Assembly (NCBI GenBank): GCA_963662175.1
Contig: OY759214.1
Span: forward strand, 5,208,001 to 5,272,000
Origin: Aradus depressus
Lineage: Eukaryota; Arthropoda; Insecta; Hemiptera; Aradidae
Reading direction: 5' to 3'
Length of the DNA stretch: 64,000 nt
The position numbers and the translations under genes are program-made. Below are positions 1 to 8,199 of this stretch, one piece after another (position 1 is the first letter of the stretch; every line of letters starts with the position of its first letter). The notes below the pieces were generated by a model, which ran no database searches, was not told the origin of the DNA, and saw only the letters and a program-made list of their open reading frames with translations.

Positions 1-445
1 AGTCGCATTTTTTTGAATGAATAAAAAAAAACAATAAATACCATTAGCTGTTTTAATGAGTATAGACCAGTGTAAGCTGGGTTGTGGTGTGGACGAATCT
101 ATGTTGGGGTGGTGGAGGTGAGATAGTTTTGTAAATATGTTCTCATTAAAATAAATATGTTGCAGTTCTAAGTTGATTCATTCCATTTCCTCCCACTCAT
201 GCTTCTTCAAGTTTGCAACAGTAGTTAATTATTATTAATTACTGGTGACAACTACACATTAGGAACTTGTAACCGTTCTTCTCGTGAGGAGTGTACCCAG
301 CTATCCAAGGCATTTTTCATTTAAAGTCGCGATATAAGAATTTCTATTTTAATAATAATTATTAAATTATTTTTCGATTAAAATGTTTTATTTACTAATT
401 AGACATGTCACACACACTCTCTCAAGAAGGGGAAAGGTGGTTTCA
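1..445. other. AT-rich non-coding flank
   Basis: No credible gene, RNA or repeat is visible here. The stretch is AT-rich, with homopolymer runs and frequent stops in every frame. The short open frame that begins near 405 runs through the TA microsatellite into the transposon arm, so I do not treat it as coding. Confidence 0.6.
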
Positions 446-473
446 ATATATATATATATACTCAATATATATA
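446..473. repeat. TA-rich microsatellite at transposon edge
   Basis: An interrupted run of TA dinucleotides directly precedes the left terminus of the Tc1/mariner-like element. Members of that superfamily insert at TA dinucleotides, so the tract is a plausible target. The TA at 472-473 is the likely target dinucleotide. Confidence 0.75.
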
Positions 474-484
474 CAGGGTGTCCC

Positions 485-933
485 AGATCATAATGGCCAA
501 ACTGTGGGGATCAATTGTATGGTTCAAAAGCAACAACAAATGCCTCTTAGAAATTTTTCAAAAAGAGCTGCCTTCGGAGATATATGACATTTTGTGTTAC
601 TCGAACTCTGTCCTCTCTTTCTGTATTAAAACGCAATTACGTTCAGAAATACTGCGGCTACGTCAAAACTGATTACACTATTAGATACAGCATTAAATTT
701 CCTATCAGAATGTCATATATTCAATTTTCAGAGTATCTAAATAATGCGACCAATATCAGTGCAACTATTTGAAAATTTCAAAAACTTGAAATTTTGGAAA
801 ATGTTGTATGTTTTCTGGATTTATTTAAGGGATCCCTACAACAAGTAAAATTTCAGAAAAACTTCTTCATTTAATGGACTTTGCATTGGAATATTAATAT
901 TCGAAAATGAAGTAGTGGTTTACTAGAAAATGT
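485..933 (+). repeat. Left long inverted arm of Tc1/mariner-like element
   Basis: This 449-bp arm is the reverse complement of 1693-2140. Aligning the two by eye I count about 26 differences, roughly 94% identity, spread evenly and including small indels. Landmarks shared by both arms are a GGGATCCCT block near 829 (about 1789 in the other arm) and the TTCGGAGATATATGAC block near 573. The three short open frames in this arm (405-772) are not retained as coding. Confidence 0.92.
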
Positions 934-1158
934 TTATTGAATTCGAGAAAACATGGCAAATTTATATGTTTTTCGGGATTGAAGGCAATGATTTACAACG
1001 CATTGGAAAATAAAACAAAAACGTCTTTATTAAAAAAATAAAAGATAAATTACAGCTTGAAAAAAGTTATTTTTAATTTTTAAAATCAAGTACATTTTCT
1101 GAGAAAAGAAGAAAAAGAAAAGAAATTCATACATTATAATACTTAATGAGTTTTATGT

Positions 1159-1512
1159 TCAGATAAATTGCTCAAATTGTCTGCCATCTTCTCGAATGCA
1201 AAGCTGACATCTTCGACGTAGTGAATTCACAGCTCTCAGAGTTGAACGGCGATTTTCTTTAACTCTGTCACAGGCATCTAATATCCTCTGCTGCAACTGA
1301 TCGCAATTTCTCTCTCCAGAGTCTCTTATTCATGGAACCGAACCTGTTTCGTCTAGGATTCGACTAGTCGTTATAAACGTATTTTTATTTGGAATTCGAC
1401 GATCTGGAAAACGTCGAGTGTATTCCACCACGGCAGCTGTACTGCTGCAGTTGCAGTACCCATAGATGAGCAGCATATCTCGGTATTCTTGGTTTGTGTA
1501 ATAGTATGGCAT
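1159..1512 (-). pseudogene. Internally deleted DUF4817-type transposase remnant
   Basis: Read on the minus strand, about 60 codons from the ATG at 1512 give a protein with YTNQEYRDMLLIYG near its start, then a charged R-R-x-P-D-R-R-I-P segment and an ending ETGSVP. This is the pattern of the N-terminal helix-turn-helix of DUF4817 / Tc1-mariner-like transposases. A TGA follows at about 1330. In the same frame the sequence then reads on for about 55 codons with NCDQLQQRILDAC, a basic stretch and an ending CIREDGRQFEQFI before a stop at 1159-1161. That resembles the usual C-terminus of the same family. The whole DDE/DDD catalytic domain that should lie between is missing, so the N- and C-terminal parts are joined by an internal deletion with a stop at the joint. 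I assign the family from recalled motif patterns. A helix-turn-helix fragment of another Tc1-like family is possible. Confidence 0.72.
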
Positions 1513-1692
1513 AATTATTTGTAGACATATTTCCGCTTAACTTCTTAAATTTCAACTGAGGATAAAGAACTGAACAGACTCTATGTATTGTGTAAATAAA
1601 ATCATGTTTCTTTAATAACTATCAATTCTTTTTTGATCTTTGATCAATTCACCATTGTTGGCGTTTAATGCAAGAAATATTGTAAGAAACCC

Positions 1693-2140
1693 ACATTTTC
1701 TAGTGAACCACTACTTTATTTTCGAATATTGATATTACCAATGCAAAGTCCATTAAATGAAGAAGTTTTGTAAAATTTTACGTGTTGTAGGGATCCCTTA
1801 AATAAATCCAGAAAACATGCAAAATTTTCCAAAATTTTAAGTTTTGAAATTTTCAAATAGTTGCACTGATATTGGTAGCATTCTTTAGATACTCTGAAAA
1901 TTGAATATATGATATTCTGATAGGAAATTTAATGCTGTATCTAATAGTGTAATCAGTTTTGTCGTAACTGCAGTATTTCTGAACTTAATTGCGTTTTAAT
2001 ACAGAAAGAGAGGACAGAGTTCGAGTAACACAAAACGTCATATATCTCCGAAGGCAGCCCTTTTTGAAAAATTTCTAAGAGGCATTTGTTGTTGCTTTGG
2101 AACCGTACAATTGAACCCCACAGTTTTGCCATTAAGATCT
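1693..2140 (-). repeat. Right long inverted arm of Tc1/mariner-like element
   Basis: This is the inverted partner of 485-933. It starts at ACATTTTCTAGTGAACC and ends at ATTAAGATCT, where similarity to the left arm stops. The terminal CAGGGTGTCCC found on the left is absent; instead the sequence continues as ATTGTAAAATTTCTTA, the start of the following tandem unit. The arm is therefore truncated at its outer end. Confidence 0.92.
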
Positions 2141-2347
2141 ATTGTAAAATTTCTTATTTACTTTAATTTAAATTATTCCTTTATATTTTATCAAAGGCCC
2201 AAAGTTGGGCGCCAATGTAAAGTTTCTTAGTTCTAACAGTTATATATTTTTTTTTGCTGCCCCACGTTGGGCGCCAATGTAAAGTTTCTTATCCTGATAT
2301 ATTTATATTATTTATTTTTTTTTAGCAAATGCCCGTATTGGGCGCAA
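2141..2347 (-). repeat. Three tandem units with tRNA-Lys primer-binding-site-like motif
   Basis: Three units of about 60-75 bp each begin with a form of ATGTAAAGTTTCTTA (2143, 2215, 2277), pass through an AT-rich middle and end in a G/C block: GCCCAAAGTTGGGCGCCA (2197-2214), GCCCCACGTTGGGCGCCA (2259-2276) and GCCCGTATTGGGCGCAA (2331-2347). The middle one equals the 3' end of tRNA-Lys(CUU) including CCA, as I recall that tRNA. Read on the minus strand, TAAGAAACTTTACA followed by TGGCGCCCAACGTGGGGC has the layout of an LTR end followed by a primer-binding site. I infer a retroelement relic whose LTR/PBS junction was tandemly copied. No reverse transcriptase or gag is visible next to it. Confidence 0.55.
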
Positions 2348-3101
2348 CTGAAATAATTAATGGTTAAGGAAGAATACAAATAAAAAGGGGTGGTATTCTT
2401 TTATCACAGAGTACTTGTGTGAAAATGAAAGGAAATGGAAATGTGAACAACTCTTTAATTTTTATTATATTTTTGACTAGCAAATATTAGTGTTTTAGTG
2501 AGCAAATACTAATTAGTACAATATTCTTTTATAAGAATTGGTTAATGAAGCTTAATATTTCCTAGAATTCATATAGTGACAATGCAAAGATATGGATGAT
2601 ATTTTTTTATATAGATCTTGGGAAACTCACGTCGCCATTTTGGATTCCTTTCTTCCCTCTCTATTTCTTGCGATCCTCCTGCCTTCCATAATTTCTCATT
2701 TCTTCCTTCCTTCTTCCTCGACCCGACAAGCTGCTAGACTTCTGTACTGATTTCTACCCAGTTCCACTCCACCATATATAAAAAATAAATCCTTCGCCTT
2801 CTTGGGGATACAATCTCAGGACCTTCTCATTTGATCTATCACACTCCTACCACCTCTTCCAAAAAAATCCTCCAACTTTCCACTACTAACACCTCCAAAA
2901 TTCCAAGCTTCTACAACTCTCCACTCCCCGAACCTCCAAAAAAAATTAATACCTCCCACTGGATCTTCAAAACTAATACTAAACAGGCTGTCTTCTTCTT
3001 CTACCAATTTATACTGAGTCCAAATTTTTTTCTATTATTATACTTTTCCAATCTTTGATTATTATTTATGATAACTACCTTTTTGCTTAATTTAAAATAA
3101 T
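2348..3101. other. Non-coding; possible LTR relic
   Basis: No gene is supported. If the primer-binding-site reading of 2259-2276 is right, an LTR on the minus strand would lie here, at higher coordinates. I cannot find a matching second LTR or a clear TG...CA boundary. A TATATAAAAAA stretch is present near 2775, and 2640-2960 is rich in C and T, giving short open frames on both strands (2816-3007 minus, 2831-3058 plus) with low-complexity translations that I do not accept as genes. Confidence 0.4.
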
Positions 3102-3111
3102 GATACATGAG

Positions 3112-3190
3112 AGGGCGCCGGTAGCTCAGTGGTATGCGTGCTTGACTTCTGAGCTCAAGAACGTGGGTTCGTAACCCGACAGAGGCCCTT
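3112..3190 (+). other. tRNA-like head of the SINE
   Basis: The head resembles a tRNA with a D-arm (TAGCTCAGTGG), an anticodon arm with stem TTGAC/CTCAA and loop TTCTGAG, and a T-arm around GTGGGTTCGTAACCC. The acceptor stem pairs poorly and the anticodon stem and T-stem each have a mismatch. It continues straight into SINE body rather than a terminator, so it is a SINE head and not a functional tRNA gene. Confidence 0.8.
3122..3176 (+). promoter_or_regulatory. Internal RNA polymerase III promoter (A and B boxes)
   Basis: The A box TAGCTCAGTGG (3122-3132) matches the consensus TRGCNNAGTGG exactly. The B box GGTTCGTAACC (3166-3176) differs from GGTTCGANNCC at one position. Their spacing fits a type 2 polymerase III promoter. 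Whether this copy is transcribed cannot be told from sequence. Confidence 0.75.
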
Positions 3191-3440
3191 AGTTTATTTT
3201 ATCTGGGAGGTAAAATAAACTTAAGCACGCCGTCCTTCGGATGGGACGTTAAGCGATGGTCCCGACCCTGTACGTTGTCAGGTACTCGTTAAAGACCCCT
3301 ACCCTAGGTGAATAAAAATTTAGGGTAGGCAAAATTTAGGACTCACACAGTAGAGTCGGGCTCATGTCCACCAGAGTGACGAAAGAGCGCTCTGGTAGTA
3401 GGCGATATGACCTTGTAGTTAAAGCCCGGACATGAGTCAT

Positions 3441-3460
3441 AAAACCTAACCTAACCTAAA
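3441..3460 (+). repeat. CCTAA-repeat 3' tail of the SINE
   Basis: Three copies of CCTAA (complement of TTAGG) sit between A runs at the 3' end of the SINE, directly before the right target duplication. Their position shows they are the element's simple-repeat tail rather than a telomere tract. Confidence 0.8.
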
Positions 3461-3469
3461 GATACATGA

Positions 3470-3777
3470 TTTTTTTATTATATAAAAAATAACATTTTTT
3501 ATGATTCGTGACCCCCCCATTCTACACGTCACAATATATTTATATATATAGGTATATATGCCCATAATGACATTTGATATAGACTTGAGAATTTAGTTTG
3601 TAAGATTTTTCTTTTGATTTGATTTTTGTTTCAACCTTAGTTTTTAATTTTATACTGTAGATTTAAGTAAACAAACCCAAATATTTGTTCTCTAAATTCT
3701 ATGCTATTCATTTTCCCTGTTAACCCAGTAAGATTATTTATACCTTTGAAGTAGATTATGTTGAAGGTATTTTTTCG
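3470..3777. other. AT-rich spacer, no gene seen
   Basis: The stretch holds T-rich and TA-rich sequence, with a TATATATA tract near 3537-3560 and a short C run near 3511. I see no gene, RNA or further repeat. Minus-strand frames that start near 3948 run through this DNA only because the neighbouring minisatellite lacks stops on that strand. Confidence 0.5.
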
Positions 3778-3874
3778 CAGATAACACACAAACACACAAA
3801 ATGTGTACAGATAACACGCACACAATGTGTACAGATAACACACGCACATTGTGTACAGATAATACCACACAATG
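3778..3874. repeat. 24-bp minisatellite, left fragment
   Basis: About four units of the minisatellite continued at 4427 (core GTGTACAGATAA). The first unit is degenerate (AACACACAAAATGTG) and the last is cut after ACACAATG by the transposon at 3875. The same ACACAATG restarts on the far side, so the two fragments were once one array. Confidence 0.9.
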
Positions 3875-4426
3875 CAGTGGCGTATATAGGAAAACATTTC
3901 GGGGGGGCCCACCAGGCCGATTTTATAAGGAAAAAAAAAAAGGATCACCTTCTATTACCAGAGGTAACATCGGTAGCAGGATTGGCGGTCCCATAGGGAC
4001 TTCTCCCAGAAAAATTAAATTTTATTGTTTTTGTTTTAAACTTTTTTAATTTAATTTGGAGCTTTTTTAAAAATAAACTAGCTAAGTATATCAGTTATGT
4101 AGTTATTTGTAAGTATTTGATAAAGACCAAAGAACTGTTTTTATGGGGGTTAAAAAATAAAGTAAGTTTTTACGACAGACAAAAGTCAATATTTAATTAT
4201 AATATTTTGAATTAGGTATAATATTTTTGAGTTATAAAAGATAAGTGAAAATATCAGGTTTCCTTTAGCTTGTTTTCTTCACAAAACAAAGTCCAGGTTT
4301 CTTGGGACACCTGCAAACTTATCCAGAACGTCTTCATCGCCTATTTTCACATCTTAATTATTATTATTTTTATTACGGGGGGGGGCCCGGGCCCCTTGCC
4401 CCCCCCCCCCCATATATACGCCACCG
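3875..4426. mobile_element. 552-bp hAT-like non-autonomous transposon
   Basis: The ends are near-inverted: the left begins CAGTGGCGTATATAGG and the reverse complement of the right begins CGGTGGCGTATATATGG, each leading into a G-run. Direct repeats ACACAATG flank it exactly (3867-3874 and 4427-4434). An 8-bp duplication and CAGTGGCGTA-type ends fit the hAT superfamily, although P-type elements also make 8-bp duplications. No transposase domain is recognisable in the ~500 bp interior, so the copy is non-autonomous. A GGGCCCGGGCCC palindrome sits near 4384-4395 inside the right end. The insertion is in minisatellite DNA, so it postdates the array. Confidence 0.85.
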
Positions 4427-5869
4427 ACACAATGTGTACAGATAACACGCACACAATGTGTACAGATAACACACGCACATTGTGTACAGATAATACCACA
4501 CAATGTGTACAGATAACACGCACACAATGTGTACAGATAACACACGCACATTGTGTACAGATAATACCACACAATGTGTACAGATAACACGCACACAATG
4601 TGTACAGATAACACGCACACAATGTGTACAGATAATACCACACAATGTGTACAGATAACACGCACACAATGTGTACAGATAACACGCACACAATGTGTAC
4701 AGATAACACACGCACATTGTGTACAGATAATACCACACAATGTGTACAGATAACACGCACACAATGTGTACAGATAACACGCACACAATGTGTACAGATA
4801 ACACGCACACAATGTGTACAGATAATACCACACAATGTGTACAGATAACACGCACACAATGTGTACAGATAACACGCACACAATGTGTACAGATAACACA
4901 CGCACATTGTGTACAGATAATACCACACAATGTGTACAGATAACACGCACACAATGTGTACAGATAACACACGCACATTGTGTACAGATAATACCACACA
5001 ATGTGTACAGATAACACGCACACAATGTGTACAGATAACACGCACACAATGTGTACAGATAACACGCACACAATGTGTACAGATAACACGCACACAATGT
5101 GTACAGATAATACCACACAATGTGTACAGATAACACGCACACAATGTGTACAGATAACACGCACACAATGTGTACAGATAACACACGCACATTGTGTACA
5201 GATAATACCACACAATGTGTACAGATAACACGCACACAATGTGTACAGATAACACACGCACATTGTGTACAGATAATACCACACAATGTGTACAGATAAC
5301 ACGCACACAATGTGTACAGATAACACGCACACAATGTGTACAGATAATACCACACAATGTGTACAGATAACACGCACACAATGTGTATAGATAACACGCA
5401 CACAATGTGTACAGATAACACACGCACATTGTGTACAGATAATACCACACAATGTGTACAGATAACACGCACACAATGTGTACAGATAACACACGCACAT
5501 TGTGTACAGATAATACCACACAATGTGTACAGATAACACGCACACAATGTGTACAGATAACACGCACACAATGTGTACAGATAACACGCACACAATGTGT
5601 ACAGATAACACACGCACATTGTGTACAGATAATACCACACAATGTGTACAGATAACACGCACACAATGTGTACAGATAACACACGCACATTGTGTACAGA
5701 TAATGCCACACAATGTGTACAGATAACACGCACACAATGTGTACAGATAACACACGCACATTGTGTACAGATAATACCATACAATGTGTACAGATAACAC
5801 GCACACAATGTATACAGATAACACACGCACAATGTGTACAGATAATACCACACAATGTGTACAGATAAC
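4427..5869. repeat. 24-bp minisatellite, main block (~60 units)
   Basis: Three related unit types alternate: A, ACAATGTGTACAG then ATAACACGCAC (24 bp); B, the same but ending ATAACACACGC (24 bp); and C, ACATTGTGTACAG then ATAATACCAC (23 bp). One or more A units are followed by B and C, or by a C-like unit starting ACAATG, giving a variable higher-order pattern. Each unit contains the palindrome TGTACA. A few private changes mark single units (TGTATAG near 5389, TAATGCC near 5702, TATACAG near 5812). On the minus strand none of the three frames contains a stop over about 1.45 kb, a property of the unit and not evidence of coding. Confidence 0.95.
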
Positions 5870-6020
5870 TTTGACAGTACTAATTGGACTCGCACGATTT
5901 TTAAATATTATTTTGGCCTTGACGTAGCTGGCTCAAGGAAACCAATAGAGTATTTTCTGAACATCGTTGGATATCAGAGCTTATATAAAATCTCCCCCCC
6001 TCCCAATACAAAAACATTTT
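5870..6020. other. Short unique spacer between tandem arrays
   Basis: Single-copy-looking sequence between the minisatellite and the 158-bp repeat, ending in a C-run near 5994-6003. I see no gene or signal. Confidence 0.45.
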
Positions 6021-6470
6021 TTGGTCGCTATGTCTTCTGTTCATTAACCTATTTTACTTAGAACGTTCCATGAAGATTTGTGAATAGTTCGAATGTTGCC
6101 GGCAGACTGCTCTCCAGCCGAGTTCAGTTTAATTGCCCTCCTCCTGTCATAGTACGGTAACTTCAGGCCTATTATTTGTTGGTCGCTTTGTCTTCTGCTC
6201 ATTAACCTATTTTACTTAGAACCTTCCATTAAGAATTTGTGAATAGTTCGAATGTTGCCGGCAGACTGCTCTCCAGCCGAGTTCAGTTTAATTGCTCTCC
6301 TCCTGTCATAGTATGGTAACTTCAGGCCTATTATTTGTTGGTCGCTATGTCCTCTGTTCATTAACCTATTTTACTTAGAACGTTCCATGAAGAATTTGTG
6401 AACGTTTCCGGCAGAATGCTCTCCAGCCGAATTCAGTTTAATTGCCCCCTTCCTGTCATAATATGATCCT
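6021..6470. repeat. ~158-bp tandem repeat, nearly three copies
   Basis: Copies begin TTGGTCGCTATGTCTTC at 6021, about 6179 and about 6338 (periods 158 and 159). Shared blocks include CATTAACCTATTTTACTTAG, the GTTGCCGGCAGACTGCTCTC type segment and TTAATTGCCCTCCTCCTGTC. The third copy has a short deletion where the others read GAATAGTTCGAATGTTGCC and fades out near CATAATATGATCC. Differences are scattered substitutions, so the amplification is not very recent. No coding frame spans it. Confidence 0.9.
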
Positions 6471-6774
6471 CCTGCCTCATTATATAATGATATATATATA
6501 TTTTTTTTTTTTTTTACAGACTTTGAACCCCGTAGATTACAGAAAAGATATTATGCTTCAAGAGACTATAATTATTCAACACTGCGCGATTAAATATAAC
6601 ATGCGAAATGGTATTATTTGTTTTATTTGGGTTTAGGTTGATAGCGACAAGCTATCTACAGGTAAAATAAATAAAAAAGTCTATTTGGCTGAAACTTGGT
6701 GAACAAATAGCTTAACTAGCTCATTGTTAGCTTCGTAAGATCAATGAAATGTCTGTTTCGGAACGCTAACAACT
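6471..6774. other. Non-coding spacer with poly-T tract
   Basis: A TA/T tract (6481-6515) ending TTTACAG looks like a splice acceptor and is followed by about 120 bp open in one frame, ending in a stop near 6636. No partner exon or recognisable domain was found. Further right, TAGCTCATTGTTAGC near 6717 and GCTAACAACTAG near 6765 form an imperfect inverted pair. Confidence 0.4.
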
Positions 6775-7292
6775 AGTATAGACAAAACCAATCCAGTTTC
6801 AGCTAAATCGGTCAACGGAAGAGGGAGGCTTACACCAGAACCCCCATAGCTAGAGATGGAGTTAGTGTATAGACAAAACCAATCCAGTTTCAGCTAAATC
6901 GGTCAACGGAAAGAGGGAGGCTTACACCAGAACCCCCATAGCTAGAGATGGAGTTAATGTGTAGACAAAACCTGTCCAGTTTCAGCTAAATCGGTCAACG
7001 GGAAGAGGGAGGCTTACACCAGAACCCCCATAGCTAGAGATGGAGTTAATGTATAGACAAAACCAGTCCAGTTCCAGCTAAATCGGTCAACGGAAAGAGG
7101 GAGGCTTACACCAGAACCCCCATAGCTAGAGATGGAGTTAATGCATAGACAAAACCTGTCCAGTTTCAGCTAAATCGGTCAACGGGAAGAGGGAGGCTTA
7201 CACCAGAACCCCCATAGCTAGAGATGGAGTTAATGTATAGACAAAACCAGTCCAGTTTCAGCTAAATCGGTCAATGGAAAGAGGGAGGCTTA
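6775..7292. repeat. 91-92-bp tandem repeat, ~5.6 copies
   Basis: The marker GACAAAACC recurs at 6781, 6872, 6964, 7056, 7148 and 7240, a period of 91 then 92. Each unit contains CAGCTAAATCGGTCAACGG, GAGGGAGGCTTACACCAGAA and CCCCCATAGCTAGAGATGG. Two subtypes (AACCAATCC/AACCAGTCC and AACCTGTCC) partly alternate, suggesting duplication of a dimer. The last copy is cut after GAGGGAGGCTTA. No gene is present. Confidence 0.95.
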
Positions 7293-8199
7293 TTCACCAT
7301 ATTAATTTTATGACGTGGGGGTAAGCTGGTCTGGTCACAGAAGGCTCAAAACCTGAGTGAGGAGTTGGAGCTGGAATACATGGGAGGACAGTCAAGGGAG
7401 ATACTAGCAGGGATCGGCATAAAAAAAATTATAATTTTTGATTTACGAATTGATGGAAAACTTGTAATTGATCAAAAATATTTGAAAGTGAAATCATGAA
7501 GAGATGTTATTGAAAGTTATACAAATGATTTTATTTCTTTAAATCAGTTGAAAAAAATGTTGACAGATTTCAACGAAATAAAGAATCGTATTTGAGATAT
7601 TTCTATTTATTTAATAATTTCAATAAATCATATTACATTTATTAATGGAATCGTTCAGATCAATAATACATATTCACAAAATTTTTGGCATAATAAATTC
7701 ATAACAAGTTTTACAATGTTAATGTATATACAATGTTGCTATTGTACAGTTCATCACAAGAGTTAATTGGAACATCGCAGTGGGGTGCGCTCGGAATATC
7801 CTTTCCGCGCTGTATTTTCTCCAAAATATAAATATCATTTTTGTAAAGAATTTCATGCTCTTTAATTTTGGCAGGAATAAATATATAATATATGTATAAC
7901 AAGCCACAAATAATGATACTTACGAAAAACTTCTAAAAAAATGCTTAATTTTAGCATATAATTACTATATCTCGAGTTGTACGAAGATGACAAAATGTGA
8001 TTATGTCTGCTAAACATAGAATATACAAATAAAGCATAAGAAACAAAAAAACTTCAAATGACATTTAAATGACGGAGGCTGAACTAAACCTGCAGTTTCA
8101 GGGAGACAAACCAATGTTTTCTTTATGAGGTGAGCAGCAACAGAGCTCCCAAAATTCAGTAGTATATATGACACATTTGAACTAAGCCAAAAAATAAGG
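7293..8199. other. AT-rich non-coding spacer
   Basis: No gene is supported in this 0.9-kb stretch. Short minus-strand frames exist at 7711-7907 (two overlapping) and 8010-8219, but their translations show no recognisable motif and their lengths are what AT-rich random sequence gives. No RNA gene or repeat was seen. Confidence 0.5.

Larger units (their letters stand above)
474..2140. mobile_element. Non-autonomous Tc1/mariner-like fold-back element
   Basis: The element is about 1.67 kb. It has a left end beginning CAGGGTGTCCC after a TA, long inverted arms (485-933 and 1693-2140), and an internal minus-strand transposase remnant (1159-1512). CAGGGTGTCCC-type ends and a TA target are typical of Tc1/mariner (IS630-Tc1-mariner) elements of insects. 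The right end lacks the outermost ~11-14 bases: the match to the left arm stops at 2140, where the sequence passes into an unrelated tandem unit. With the catalytic core gone from the transposase and one terminus missing, the copy cannot move itself and probably cannot be mobilised in trans. The superfamily call rests on the end sequence and the transposase remnant, not on a database match. Confidence 0.82.
3102..3469 (+). mobile_element. tRNA-derived SINE with 9-bp target duplications
   Basis: The element body is 3111-3460, flanked by direct repeats GATACATGA at 3102-3110 and 3461-3469. It starts with a tRNA-like head (3112-3190) containing RNA polymerase III A and B boxes, continues with a body of about 250 bp that includes CCGTCCTTCGGATGGGACG near 3230, and ends with AAAACCTAACCTAACCTAAA. 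There is no open frame. Perfect target duplications mean this copy probably inserted whole through a LINE's target-primed reverse transcription. SINE class is clear from structure. I do not assign a family name, although the CCTTCGGATGGGACGTTAAG segment looks like a conserved SINE body segment. Confidence 0.88.

Noticed and set aside
405..772. Three short plus-strand frames (60-64 codons)
   Set aside because: They lie wholly or mainly in the inverted arm of the transposon, where the transposase is on the other strand and elsewhere.
2816..3058. Overlapping open frames on both strands (63 and 75 codons)
   Set aside because: Low-complexity C/T-rich sequence gives the frames; the translations are rich in S, T, P, F or E without any family signature.
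3112..3190. Functional tRNA gene
   Set aside because: The acceptor stem does not pair properly, the T- and anticodon stems have mismatches, and the sequence is the head of a SINE bounded by target duplications.
3441..3460. Telomere or interstitial telomeric tract
   Set aside because: Only three CCTAA copies, exactly at the SINE 3' end before its target duplication.
3801..5726. Several plus-strand frames of 67-105 codons with MCTDNTHT-type repeats
   Set aside because: These are translations of the minisatellite unit in changing frames; no unique protein sequence is present.
4347..5895. Three long minus-strand open frames (492-513 codons)
   Set aside because: They lie entirely or almost entirely in a 24-bp minisatellite, are open in all three frames at once and translate to low-complexity repeats. 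This is a property of the unit, not coding evidence.
6442..6636. Possible coding exon after the TTTTTTACAG tract
   Set aside because: A good acceptor-like tract precedes about 120 bp of open frame, but there is no recognisable peptide, no convincing donor in frame and no partner exon.
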